Positions 51,941-60,514 of a stretch of 64,000 bases of DNA are shown in pieces; position 1 is the first letter of the stretch, and every line of letters begins with the position of its first letter. Location of the stretch: NCBI GenBank assembly GCA_016790635.1, contig JAEUOR010000036.1, positions 62,001-126,000 of the forward strand. Direction: 5' to 3'. The notes under the pieces are model-generated. The model was given only the letters and a program-made list of their open reading frames with translations, made no database searches and was not told the DNA's origin. The translations under genes and the position numbers were made by a program. This DNA is from Burkholderiales bacterium (GTDB lineage Bacteria > Pseudomonadota > Gammaproteobacteria > Burkholderiales > JAEUOS01).

Positions 51941-52252
51941 TCAGGCCTTCTTGCGGGGCGCCTTGGCGGACGCCGGCGCCTGGAAAACTCGGTCCAGATT
52001 GGCGTTGATGTGCTCCTCAAACTTGCCGCGAAAGGCCGAAAGCAAAAGGCCGAGTTTGACGTTGATCGCGACCGAAGACTTGGACAAGGCCAGGGTGCCG
52101 GCCACTCCGGCGCGGCGGAAATGCAGCGTGTCGCCCTGCCACTCCGATTCGAGGTCGAATTTTTCGTCCAGTTGCCGGGCAAAACCCTCGGCGGCTTCGC
52201 GTGCCTTCTTGATGGGCATCGAGTGCGCCCGGGTGATGTGCAGGTCTGCCAT
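51941..52252 (-). CDS. PHA_gran_rgn family (polyhydroxyalkanoic acid system) protein
   Basis: Product of 103 residues: DLHITRAHSMPIKKAREAAE, GFARQLDEKFDLESEWQG, DTLHFRRAGVAGTLALSK, SSVAINVKLGLLLSAFRGK and FEEHINANLDRVF. This is the small family annotated in PHA biosynthesis loci; it is thought to bind granules or regulate them. The C-terminus is again basic (SAKAPRKKA). Upstream of comM on the minus strand but separated by 29 bases. Confidence 0.82.
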   Translation of the reverse strand: MADLHITRAHSMPIKKAREAAEGFARQLDEKFDLESEWQGDTLHFRRAGVAGTLALSKSSVAINVKLGLLLSAFRGKFEEHINANLDRVFQAPASAKAPRKKA

Positions 52253-52281
52253 GCTTCCTCTCTCTAACCAGGCGCCGCGCT

Positions 52282-53778
52282 TCAGGCGCTGTCCAGCGCG
52301 CGCCTGAACTGGATCGCCTCGGCGATGTGATCGACAGCGACCCGTTCGGCGCCGCCCAGGTCCGCGAGCGTTCGCGCCACCTTGAGGACGCGATGATAAG
52401 CCCGCGCCGACAGATTGAGGCGTGCGATGGCCTGGCGCAGGAGCTTCTCTCCGGCCGCGTCGGTCGCACAGTGACGCTCGACCCCGGCCACGTCGAGCTG
52501 CGCATTGGCCTCCCCCTGGCGCCGCGCCTGCCGCTCCCACGCCAGCGCCACTCTTTCGCGCACCGCCTGGCTTGATTCGCCACGCGCCGATGTCAACAGT
52601 TCATCCTCATTGAGAGCCGGCACTTCGACGCACAGGTCGATGCGGTCCAGGAGCGGGCCGGACAGGCGCGCCCGGTAACGCGCCACCTGATCGGGCGTGC
52701 AGCGACAGCGCGCGGAAGCATGGCCCAGGTAACCGCAGGGGCAAGGGTTCATCGCGGCAACCAGTTGAAAACGCGCCGGGAAGTCAGCCTGCCGCGCGGC
52801 GCGGGAAATGTTCACGCGCCCCGACTCCAGCGGTTCACGCAGCACCTCCAGGACGCGCCGATCGAATTCGGGAAATTCATCCAGGAACAAAACGCCGTGA
52901 TGCGCGAGCGAAATCTCGCCCGGACGTGGCACCGCGCCACCTCCCACCAGTGCCACCGCGGACGCGGTGTGGTGCGGAGCGCGCACCGGCCGCAAGCCGA
53001 AGTCGGCGGCGCGGAACGTGCCGTTGATGCTCGCCACCGCGGCGGCCTCGAGCGCCTCGACATCGCTCATCGGCGGCAGCAGGCCGGGCAGGCGTGTCGC
53101 CAACATTGACTTGCCGGTTCCTGGCGAACCGCTCATGAGGAGCGAATGTCGACCGGCAGCCGCCACTTCCAGGGCGCGCTTGGCTTGCGCCTGCCCCCGT
53201 ACGTCCAGCAGGTCCGGGCCGGTCACCCTTGCTGCGGGCAGCGGCGGCGCATGACGCGTGATCGGCGTACGCCCGGTCAGGTGCGCGCACACCGCCAGCA
53301 GTGAATCGGCCGCCAGGACGTGCGCCGCGCGTGCCAGCGCGGCCTCGTCGGCACTGGCGCGCGGCAGAACGAATGCGCGCCCGGCGCAGCCTGCGGCCAG
53401 CGCCATCGCGAGCGCGCCGCGCACGGCGCGCAATTGGCCGTCGAGGGCCAGTTCTCCTGCGAACTCGATCCCGGCCAGCGCGGTGGCTGGAATCTGTCCG
53501 CTTGCCGCCAGAAGACCCAGCGCGATGGGCAAATCGAAGCGTCCGGACTCCTTGGGCAGGTCGGCCGGCGCCAGGTTGACGGTGATGCGGCGTGCGGGAA
53601 ATTCGAAACCGCCGGTCGTAAGCGCAGCACGCACGCGCTCGCGCGACTCCTTGACCTCGGCTTCAGGCAGTCCGACGATGGTGAACGCGGGCAGGCCCAG
53701 CGCGAGATGCACCTCGACGGCGACTTCCGGCGCCGCCATGCCGTCCAGCGCGCGGGAGGTGAGCGTCGCCAGGCTCAT
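52282..53778 (-). CDS. comM: YifB/ComM Mg-chelatase-like AAA+ protein
   Basis: AAA+ helicase-like protein of 498 residues. N-terminal domain: VEVHLALGLPAFTIVGLPEA, ALTTGGFEFPARRITVNLAP. Walker A LMSGSPGTGKSMLATRLPG near residue 215, HHTASAVALVGGG near 268, Walker B VLFLDEFPEFDRRVLEVL near 298, and the zinc-binding PCPCGYLGH near 346 with a second cysteine pair CRCTP. ComM acts in natural transformation by aiding branch migration of integrating DNA. Full length with a normal ATG. The UbiK gene precedes it as in many proteobacteria. Confidence 0.95.
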   Translation of the reverse strand: MSLATLTSRALDGMAAPEVAVEVHLALGLPAFTIVGLPEAEVKESRERVRAALTTGGFEFPARRITVNLAPADLPKESGRFDLPIALGLLAASGQIPATALAGIEFAGELALDGQLRAVRGALAMALAAGCAGRAFVLPRASADEAALARAAHVLAADSLLAVCAHLTGRTPITRHAPPLPAARVTGPDLLDVRGQAQAKRALEVAAAGRHSLLMSGSPGTGKSMLATRLPGLLPPMSDVEALEAAAVASINGTFRAADFGLRPVRAPHHTASAVALVGGGAVPRPGEISLAHHGVLFLDEFPEFDRRVLEVLREPLESGRVNISRAARQADFPARFQLVAAMNPCPCGYLGHASARCRCTPDQVARYRARLSGPLLDRIDLCVEVPALNEDELLTSARGESSQAVRERVALAWERQARRQGEANAQLDVAGVERHCATDAAGEKLLRQAIARLNLSARAYHRVLKVARTLADLGGAERVAVDHIAEAIQFRRALDSA

Positions 53779-53793
53779 GCCAGCGGGGCTGAA

Positions 53794-54039
53794 TCAGGAG
53801 CGCCGTACTCGTTCGAGCTCGGCCACCTGCGCTTCCAGAGCAGCCAGTTTTTCACGCGTCCGCGCCAGAACCCGCGCCTGTACGTCGAACTCCTCGCGCG
53901 TCACGAGATCGAGGCGCGCAAACGCGGACGCAAGACCAGCCTTGAGATTCTTCTGCACGTCGCCGGCCGGCGTCTGTTGCAGGAAGCGAACGACTCGTTC
54001 GTTCAATTCCTCGATCGTTTTGACGTTAAGAACCGCCAT
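53794..54039 (-). CDS. ubiK: UbiK-like accessory factor (BMFP family coiled coil)
   Basis: Product of 81 residues. [40 protein letters not shown] and [17 protein letters not shown] form the membrane-associated amphipathic helix plus C-terminal leucine-zipper coiled coil of the UbiK/BMFP family, which helps the UbiJ-UbiB complex in aerobic ubiquinone synthesis. ATG 54039 is preferred because AAGGA lies 8 bases upstream; ATGs at 54048 and 54045 sit too near that site. Confidence 0.85.
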   Translation of the reverse strand: MAVLNVKTIEELNERVVRFLQQTPAGDVQKNLKAGLASAFARLDLVTREEFDVQARVLARTREKLAALEAQVAELERVRRS

Positions 54040-54133
54040 GGGCATCATCCTTGCTATTTAATCTTCGTAGCTGTCTCGGAATCACGGAGGTTGGCTCTGG
54101 GAGCCTCTCTCCGGGAAGGCAAATAACGAAAAA

Positions 54134-54164
54134 GCGCACCGCAACAAGGCACTTTTTCGTGCGC
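54134..54164. repeat. Inverted repeat upstream of the porin gene
   Basis: GCGCAC (54134-54139) and GTGCGC (54159-54164) form an inverted repeat of 31 bases overall in the gap between the divergent ubiK and porin genes. Next to it, CACTTTTTCGTG offers a further weak hairpin. It may be a regulator site for either gene. Position and symmetry are seen; function is guessed. Confidence 0.3.
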
Positions 54165-54223
54165 CCGCCCTGATTCGGTGCATACGTTTTCTTGATTTGT
54201 CTACGCTAACAGAAAGGAAGATC

Positions 54224-55114
54224 ATGCGTAAAGCCCTACTCGCCGCGGCAGTTGCCTCGGCGTTCGCCTCTCCGGTCGCAGTCACCAGCGTCCAGGCACA
54301 GGCGAAATCGCCGCACACCTTCACCGGCAACGTCGCGGTGGTCTCGGACTACCGGTTCCGCGGCATCTCGCAAACCTACAACCTGCCGGCGCTGCAGGGC
54401 GGCTTCGACTACTCGCATTCCAGCGGGCTGTACTTCGGCAACTGGAATTCGAGCGTGTCCGGCAATGTCTTCCCCAACGGCTCCGGCGTCGAGATGGACT
54501 TCTACGGCGGCTGGAAGACGGAGTTTTCCAACGGCATCGGCCTGGACATCGGCGCAATCTACTATTTCTATCCCGGCGCCCGCTACAACATCTTCCCCAC
54601 CGTCGGCGGCAATACCAGCATCGTCAAGACCGGCAGCGAGTACAACAACACCGAAATCTACATCGGCGCTTCGTACAAGTGGTTCTCGCTCAAGTACTAC
54701 CATGCGACGAGCGACTATTTCGGCATCAATTCCACGGCGCTCAACGGCACGTTCGCCGGGATCAATTCCAACGGCACGGGCACCGGCAACACCACCGGCC
54801 CCGCGTCCGGCGGTTCCCGCGGGACCGGGTACCTGGACCTGAACGCCAACTTCGAGATCTTCCCGAAGGCGACGCTTGGCCTGCATGTCGGCCAGTTGCG
54901 GGTCAAGAACTACAGCGGGCTCAACTACACCGATTACAAGGTGAGCCTTGCCTATGATTTCGGCTGGGCCACCCTGGGTGTCGCCTACGTGGCCACCAAC
55001 GCCAGTTCCCAGTACTACCGCTTCGCCCCGCCGGAGACCTTCCGGGCGGCGAGTGGATCGACCAAGGACGGCAGCAAGGACGCCTTCGTCTTCACCATCT
55101 CCAAGACCTTCTGA
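54224..55114 (+). CDS. TorF-family putative porin
   Basis: Outer-membrane beta-barrel of 296 residues. Signal peptide residues 1-25 (LLAAAVASAFASPVAVTSVQ). The family start GNVAVVSDYRFRGISQTYNL is exact for the TIGR02001-type proteins, followed by YGGWKTEFSNGIGLDIGAI and repeated aromatic beta strands; the last residue is Phe (TISKTF), the usual barrel C-terminus. ATG 54224 follows AAAGGAAG. It lies directly upstream of glnK-amtB, which suggests a role in uptake of nitrogen compounds; the ligand is unknown. Confidence 0.9.
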   Translation: MRKALLAAAVASAFASPVAVTSVQAQAKSPHTFTGNVAVVSDYRFRGISQTYNLPALQGGFDYSHSSGLYFGNWNSSVSGNVFPNGSGVEMDFYGGWKTEFSNGIGLDIGAIYYFYPGARYNIFPTVGGNTSIVKTGSEYNNTEIYIGASYKWFSLKYYHATSDYFGINSTALNGTFAGINSNGTGTGNTTGPASGGSRGTGYLDLNANFEIFPKATLGLHVGQLRVKNYSGLNYTDYKVSLAYDFGWATLGVAYVATNASSQYYRFAPPETFRAASGSTKDGSKDAFVFTISKTF

Positions 55115-55134
55115 CCACCCGCCTGACCCGGTCG

Positions 55135-55160
55135 AAACCGCGCTTCGGCGCGGTTTTTTT
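55135..55160 (+). terminator. Intrinsic terminator after the porin gene
   Basis: The stem ACCGCGC (55137-55143) with a TTCG loop pairs with GCGCGGT (55148-55154) and is followed by a run of seven T. It closes the porin transcription unit before the sigma-54 promoter region. Confidence 0.92.
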
Positions 55161-55198
55161 GTGCCCGAAAATCCCCGCGCGCACCAAAGCAAGGCGCT

Positions 55199-55215
55199 CG
55201 CACCATTCGCGTGCG
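55199..55215. promoter_or_regulatory. Possible NtrC (NR-I) binding site
   Basis: CGCACCATTCGCGTGCG compares with the NtrC consensus TGCACCA-N3-TGGTGCA: six of seven bases match on the left half and four on the right. It lies about 120 bases upstream of the sigma-54 promoter, an ordinary enhancer distance. The match alone is weak. Confidence 0.35.
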
Positions 55216-55331
55216 CACTCCGCAGCTCAACTTGGGCGCTGGCCTGGTAGCACAGGACGATCAGGCAGACGCTCAGTGCAGGAAATGAAATTCCTGCAGG
55301 GGCGGTCCCTGGCTCGCGGCAATCACAGGCG

Positions 55332-55348
55332 TTGGCACAGAAGCTGCT
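55332..55348 (+). promoter_or_regulatory. Sigma-54 promoter of glnK-amtB
   Basis: TTGGCACAGAAGCTGCT has the -24 box TTGGCAC and -12 box CTGCT, with the invariant GG and GC separated by 10 bases, as required for RpoN. It lies about 50 bases before the glnK start. Nitrogen control through NtrC is the known arrangement for glnK-amtB. Confidence 0.8.
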
Positions 55349-55397
55349 GATAGGAACATCGGAGCCACTTACCTCCGATTCCTAGGGGAGCATCTAA

Positions 55398-55736
<339 letters not shown>

Positions 55737-55750
55737 ATCCAGGGGAGAAC

Positions 55751-57304
55751 ATGAAAAAGATTCTGACAAGCATGGGCCTTGCCGCGGCGCTGCTGCTCTC
55801 GGCAGGTTCGCTCACGACCATCGCGCGCGCACAGACCGCCCCGGCGGCGGCACCTGCCGCCGCGCCGGCAGCAGATGCCAAGAAGGATGAAGCCAAGCCT
55901 GCAGAGGCGCCCAAGGCCGAGGCGGCCAAGGCTGAAGAGAAGAAGGACGACGCCAAGCCCGCCGAGGCGGCTGCCAAACCGCCTGAGCCCAACAAGGGCG
56001 ACTTCACCTTCATGTACATCGCCACCATCCTGGTGATCATGATGACCATCCCCGGGCTCGCGCTGTTCTATGGCGGCCTGGTGCGTTCCAAGAACATGCT
56101 CTCGGTCCTGATGCAGGTCTTCGTGACCTTCTGCCTGATCGCCGTCCTGTGGGTGATCTACGGTTACAGCGTCGCGTTCACCTCCGGCAATCCGTTCTTC
56201 GGCGGCTTCTCAAAGGCCTTCCTGAGCGGAGTTGACCTGGGCGGTGCGGGTGCGACCTTCTCCAAAGGCGTCTACATCCCCGAGATGATGTTCGCGATGT
56301 TCCAGCTGACCTTCGCCGCGATCACGCCGGCGCTGATCGTCGGCGCCTTCGCCGAACGCATGAAGTTCTCGGCGGTCCTCTGGTTCATGGCGCTCTGGTT
56401 CACCTTCGCCTACCTGCCGATGGCGCACATGGTGTGGTTCTGGGATGGTCCCGACGCGATCAAGGACGAGGCCACCCTCAAGGCTGTCGGCGAAGGCGCC
56501 GGCTGGCTGTGGGCCAAGGGCGCGCTTGATTTTGCCGGTGGCACGGTGGTGCACATCAACGCCGGCATTGCTGGCCTGGTTGCGGCCTTCATGGTCGGCA
56601 AGCGTATCGGCTACGGCCGTGAAGCGATGACCCCGCACAGCCTCACCCTGACGATGGTCGGCGCCTGCATGCTGTGGATCGGCTGGTTCGGCTTCAACGT
56701 CGGCTCCAACCTGGAAGCCAATGGCACCGCCTCGCTCGCCTTCGTCAACACCCTGGTGGCGACTGCGATGGCGACCCTGGCATGGCTGTTCCTGGAGAAT
56801 CTGACCAAGGGCAAGCCCTCGATGCTGGGTGCAGCTTCTGGCGCGGTCGCCGGCCTGGTGGCCATCACTCCGGCCTGCGGCTTCGTCGGCGTCAAGGGTG
56901 CGATGGTGATCGGCGCAGTCGCCGGCGCCCTGTGCCTGTGGGGCGTGTCGGGACTCAAGCGCATGCTGGGTGCGGACGATGCGCTGGACGTCTTCGGCGT
57001 GCACGGCATCGGCGGCATCTGGGGCGCGCTCGCCACCGGCATCTTCGCTTCGCCCTCCCTGGGCGGCGCCGGCATCTGCAACTATGTCACCAACAAGTGC
57101 GGCGAAGCCAGCGACTTCCCTGGTGTACCGGCGCAACTCTGGATCCAGTTGCAGGGGGTGCTGACCGCGATCGTCCTTTCGGCGGTCGTCGCCTTCATCG
57201 TCCTCAAGATCATCGACATGGTGGGCGGGCTGCGCGTGCCGGAAGACAGCGAACGCGAAGGCCTGGACGTGACCTCGCACGGCGAGACCGCATACCACAG
57301 CTGA
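55751..57304 (+). CDS. amtB: Ammonium transporter
   Basis: AmtB/Rh-type channel of 517 residues. Residues 1-26 are a signal sequence (LGLAAALLLSAGSLTTIARA), followed by about 55 residues of Ala/Pro/Glu/Lys-rich linker (AAPAADAKKDEAKPAEAPKA) before the first helix (FMYIATILVIMMTIPGLALF). Two conserved histidines of the channel pore are visible in GTVVHINAGIAGL and VFGVHGIGGIWGALATG; GGGLVRSKNML-type GGLVRSKNMLS is also there. The long charged linker is not in E. coli AmtB. Trimeric inner-membrane protein, blocked by GlnK. Confidence 0.95.
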   Translation: MKKILTSMGLAAALLLSAGSLTTIARAQTAPAAAPAAAPAADAKKDEAKPAEAPKAEAAKAEEKKDDAKPAEAAAKPPEPNKGDFTFMYIATILVIMMTIPGLALFYGGLVRSKNMLSVLMQVFVTFCLIAVLWVIYGYSVAFTSGNPFFGGFSKAFLSGVDLGGAGATFSKGVYIPEMMFAMFQLTFAAITPALIVGAFAERMKFSAVLWFMALWFTFAYLPMAHMVWFWDGPDAIKDEATLKAVGEGAGWLWAKGALDFAGGTVVHINAGIAGLVAAFMVGKRIGYGREAMTPHSLTLTMVGACMLWIGWFGFNVGSNLEANGTASLAFVNTLVATAMATLAWLFLENLTKGKPSMLGAASGAVAGLVAITPACGFVGVKGAMVIGAVAGALCLWGVSGLKRMLGADDALDVFGVHGIGGIWGALATGIFASPSLGGAGICNYVTNKCGEASDFPGVPAQLWIQLQGVLTAIVLSAVVAFIVLKIIDMVGGLRVPEDSEREGLDVTSHGETAYHS

Positions 57305-57346
57305 TTCTCCTCTCCCGGGTTCGCTTGCGCGGCGACCCCGGATCAA

Positions 57347-57383
57347 AGCCCCCGGTCGGTTTCCCGCCCGGGGGCTTTTTTTT
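57347..57383 (+). terminator. Intrinsic terminator after amtB
   Basis: The stem AGCCCCCGG (57347-57355) pairs with CCGGGGGCT (57368-57376) over a 12-base loop and is followed by eight T. It closes the glnK-amtB unit before gshA. Confidence 0.9.
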
Positions 57384-57484
57384 CCCGCTCGCCTCCGTCA
57401 CGCGCGGCTCACTCGTGGTTGCGCCATGCCGTTTGGCTACAATCGCGCCCGATGACAAACATTCCGGATGCGGGGAGGCAGGTC

Positions 57485-58777
57485 ATGCAGGTTCCGAACC
57501 TCAAGACGGCACTGTCGGGCCCGATGGCCGAGGTCGAGCGGCTCATCCTCGACAACGCGACCGCCGTCGAGCGCTGGTTCCGGCTGGAGTGGCAGGAGCA
57601 CACGCCGCCGTTCTACTCGTCGGTGGACCTGCGCAATTCGGGCTTCAAGATCGCGCCGGTCGACACCAACCTCTACCCCGGCGGCTTCAACAACCTGTCG
57701 CGCGAGATGCAGCCGCTGGCCGTGCAGGCCGCGCAGTCCGCCATCGAGAAGTATTGCGCCGACGCCAAAAGCCTGCTCCTGATCCCCGAAAACCACACGC
57801 GCAACCTCTTCTACCTGCAGAACGTCGCGCGCCTGCAGACCATCTTGCGCCAGACCGGGCTGGAAGTCCGCCTGGGCTCGCTCAGTCCGGAGGTCAAGGC
57901 GCCGACCGAATTGACCCTGCCGGACGGGCAATCGATCACCGTCGAGCCGCTGGTGCGAAACGGCGACCGGCTGGGCCTGGCCGGCTTCGACCCCTGCGCG
58001 ATCCTCCTCAACAACGACCTGTCAGCCGGCATCCCTGCCATTCTCCAGAACCTCTCCGGACAGGTCCTGCTGCCGCCGCTGCACGCCGGCTGGGCGGTGC
58101 GCCGCAAGTCCAATCACTTCCATGCCTACGATGAGGTGGTCGCGAAGTTCGCTGCCGAGATCGGCATCGACCCCTGGCTCATCAACCCGTTCTTCGGCGT
58201 CTGCGGGCAGATCAATTTTCACGAGCGCACCGGCGAGGAATGCTTGAAGGGCAATGTCGAATCCATCCTGCCGCGCATCCGCGCCAAGTACGCCGAGTAC
58301 GGCATCAAGGATGAGCCTTTCGTCATCGTCAAGGCCGATGCCGGCACCTACGGCATGGGCATCATGAGCGTGACTTCGCCCGACGAGGTCGTCGGGCTCA
58401 ATCGCAAGCAGCGCAACAAGATGGCGGTCGGCAAGGAAGGCCTGGAGGTCTCCGAGGTCATCATCCAGGAAGGCGTGCACACCATCGAGCGCGTCGGCGG
58501 CGCCAGTGCCGAACCGGTGGTCTACATGATCGACCGCTTCGTCGTCGGCAGCTTCTACCGCGTCAACACCCTGCGTTCGCCGACCGAAAACCTGAACGCA
58601 CCGGGCGCGCACTTCGAGTCGCTCGGCTTCGAGTCGGCCGGCGCCACCCCGGTGCCCGAAGACGACCCCGAGACCACGCACAACCGCTTCTACACCTACG
58701 GCGTGATTGCGCGCCTGGCGGCCCTGGCCGCCTCCTACGAACTCGAACAGACCGCGCCGCGGGCGGCGCGCGGCTGA
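57485..58777 (+). CDS. gshA: Glutamate-cysteine ligase (proteobacterial type)
   Basis: Enzyme of 430 residues that joins glutamate and cysteine with ATP, first step of glutathione synthesis. Family blocks: [20 protein letters not shown] near residue 30, [18 protein letters not shown] near 60, [12 protein letters not shown] near 105, [14 protein letters not shown] near 205, [16 protein letters not shown] near 285 and [18 protein letters not shown] near 345. ATG 57485 is chosen because GGGGAGG is placed 7 bases upstream and homologs begin at that region; ATG 57452 would add 11 residues. It forms an operon with gshB. Confidence 0.95.
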   Translation: MQVPNLKTALSGPMAEVERLILDNATAVERWFRLEWQEHTPPFYSSVDLRNSGFKIAPVDTNLYPGGFNNLSREMQPLAVQAAQSAIEKYCADAKSLLLIPENHTRNLFYLQNVARLQTILRQTGLEVRLGSLSPEVKAPTELTLPDGQSITVEPLVRNGDRLGLAGFDPCAILLNNDLSAGIPAILQNLSGQVLLPPLHAGWAVRRKSNHFHAYDEVVAKFAAEIGIDPWLINPFFGVCGQINFHERTGEECLKGNVESILPRIRAKYAEYGIKDEPFVIVKADAGTYGMGIMSVTSPDEVVGLNRKQRNKMAVGKEGLEVSEVIIQEGVHTIERVGGASAEPVVYMIDRFVVGSFYRVNTLRSPTENLNAPGAHFESLGFESAGATPVPEDDPETTHNRFYTYGVIARLAALAASYELEQTAPRAARG

Positions 58778-58781
58778 CCTC

Positions 58782-59726
58782 ATGCACATCCTCTTCATCG
58801 CCGATCCGCTGGCCGGATTCAAGACCTACAAGGACTCGACCTACGCGATGATGACCGAGGCCGCCGGACGCGGCCACGCGCTATCGTTCGGCCTGGCCGA
58901 GGATCTGCACGTGGCCGACGGCGATGTCGCGGTGCTCGCCCAAAGCCTGCGCCTCACGCCGGAGGAGGCAGTCTGGTATCGGCTGGGCGAAGCGGCGGCC
59001 ACGCCGCTCACGCAGTTCGACGCGGTGGTCATGCGGACGGACCCGCCGTTCGACCTCGAATACCTGTACGCGACCCACCTCCTGAACCGCGCGGCCGAGC
59101 GCGGGGCGCGCGTCTTCAACCATCCGCGCGCGATCCGCGACCACAACGAGAAGCTGGCGATCACGGAGTTTCCGCAATTCACCGCGCCGACCCTGGTGAC
59201 GCGCCGCGCCGACCTGCTGCGCGCCTTCGTCGCGCAACACGACCAGGCGGTCTTCAAGCCGCTCGACGGCATGGGCGGGTCGGGCATCTTCCGTGTCTCG
59301 CGCGGGGAGCCCAACCTCTCGGTGATCATCGAGACCCTGACCCGCGATGGCCGCGAGACCATCATGGCGCAGAAATACCTGCCGGCCATCCGCGAGGGCG
59401 ACAAGCGCGTGCTCCTGATCGCCGGCAAGACGGTTCCCTATTGCCTGGCGCGGATTCCCAAGGAGGGCGAGACGCGCGGCAACCTGGCCGCGGGCGGCAC
59501 CGGGGTGGCGCGCGAACTTTCGGACGCCGACCGGCGCATCGCCGAAGCCTTGGGGCCGACCCTGGCCGCGCGCGGCCTGCTGCTGGTGGGGCTGGACGTG
59601 ATCGGCGAAAACCTGACCGAGATCAACGTCACCAGCCCGACCTGCTTTCGCGAGATCACCGACCAGACCGGATTCAACGTCGCCGGCATGTTCATCGACG
59701 AACTCGAAGCCGCGGCGGGCCGCTGA
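58782..59726 (+). CDS. gshB: Glutathione synthetase
   Basis: ATP-grasp enzyme of 314 residues that adds glycine to gamma-glutamylcysteine. Seen: [20 protein letters not shown] at the start, [19 protein letters not shown] near residue 85, [20 protein letters not shown] near 115, [15 protein letters not shown] near 165 (ATP loop), [18 protein letters not shown] near 212, [10 protein letters not shown] near 233 and [14 protein letters not shown] near 283. Starts 4 bases after the gshA stop. The length is standard. Confidence 0.96.
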   Translation: MHILFIADPLAGFKTYKDSTYAMMTEAAGRGHALSFGLAEDLHVADGDVAVLAQSLRLTPEEAVWYRLGEAAATPLTQFDAVVMRTDPPFDLEYLYATHLLNRAAERGARVFNHPRAIRDHNEKLAITEFPQFTAPTLVTRRADLLRAFVAQHDQAVFKPLDGMGGSGIFRVSRGEPNLSVIIETLTRDGRETIMAQKYLPAIREGDKRVLLIAGKTVPYCLARIPKEGETRGNLAAGGTGVARELSDADRRIAEALGPTLAARGLLLVGLDVIGENLTEINVTSPTCFREITDQTGFNVAGMFIDELEAAAGR

Positions 59727-59775
59727 CAGCGTTGCCGTATAGTCCCTGCCATATCCCAGGGCACAACACGCGCGC

Positions 59776-60183
59776 ATGACCGCCATTCTCGTGATGACCC
59801 ATGGCCGCCTGGGCGAGGAAATGCTCGCCGCGGCCGCCCACGTGCTGGGTACGCTGCCGCCCGGCGTGCGGGCGCTGCCGGTCGCGCCTTCGCAGAGTGG
59901 CGAAGAGGTGGTGGCAGTGGCGCGCGCCGCGCTGGCCGAACTCGGCGCCCCCGATGGTGCAGTGATCTTTTCGGACATTTTCGGTGCGACCCCGTGCAAT
60001 GCCGCGACCCGTATCGGCCAGGACGCGAACGTGCGTGTGGTCGCCGGGGTCAGCCTGCCCATGCTGGTCAAGGCGCTCACGCTCGCCGCTGAAGCACCGC
60101 AGCGCATCGTCGAGGAAGCCCTCAAGGCCGCGCAGCGCGGCCAGGTGGATATTGTCAGCGAGGCAGCCCGTGGCGATGCGTGA
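59776..60183 (+). CDS. PTS EIIA component, mannose family
   Basis: EIIA-man-like domain of 135 residues with the phosphorylated His9 in ILVMTHGRLGEEML, and SDIFGATPCNAATRI near residue 66. Betaproteobacteria with no complete sugar PTS carry this trio (EIIA-HPr-EI), which acts in regulation rather than in sugar uptake. ATG 59776, with the GshB stop 49 bases upstream and a TATAGT near 59737. It overlaps the HPr gene. Confidence 0.93.
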   Translation: MTAILVMTHGRLGEEMLAAAAHVLGTLPPGVRALPVAPSQSGEEVVAVARAALAELGAPDGAVIFSDIFGATPCNAATRIGQDANVRVVAGVSLPMLVKALTLAAEAPQRIVEEALKAAQRGQVDIVSEAARGDA

Positions 60184-60442
60184 AGAGGTCGAGATCGTCA
60201 ACCAGCTGGGACTGCACGCGCGCGCCTCGGCCAAGCTCACCCAGCTGGCTGCGCAGTACAAGAGCGAGGTCTGGCTGTCGCGCAATGCCAAGCGGGTCAA
60301 TGGCAAGAGCATCATGGGAGTCATGATGCTGGCCGCCGGCATCGGCAGCAAGATCGTGATCGAGACCACGGGTGAGGACGAAGCCGCGGCGCTCGAGAGC
60401 CTGAAAAAACTGATCGCCGACAAGTTCGGCGAGGGCAAGTGA
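60176..60442 (+). CDS. ptsH: Phosphocarrier protein HPr
   Basis: HPr of 88 residues. The active His14 is in NQLGLHARASAKL, and KSIMGVMML carries the regulatory Ser45 (Ser46 equivalent); the rest fits the fold (SKIVIETTGEDEAAALESLK). The start is ATG 60176; a GTG at 60170 has better spacing to GAGG and would add two residues. It overlaps the EIIA stop by 8 bases, so translation is coupled. Phosphorylated by PtsI. Confidence 0.95.
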   Translation: MREEVEIVNQLGLHARASAKLTQLAAQYKSEVWLSRNAKRVNGKSIMGVMMLAAGIGSKIVIETTGEDEAAALESLKKLIADKFGEGK

Positions 60443-60514
60443 TGATGTGCCCGGCAGCGCGGCGCCATCCGGCACGCGCCCTTCTGCCCGCGTGCCCCGG
60501 CGGGTCCGGCTGAC

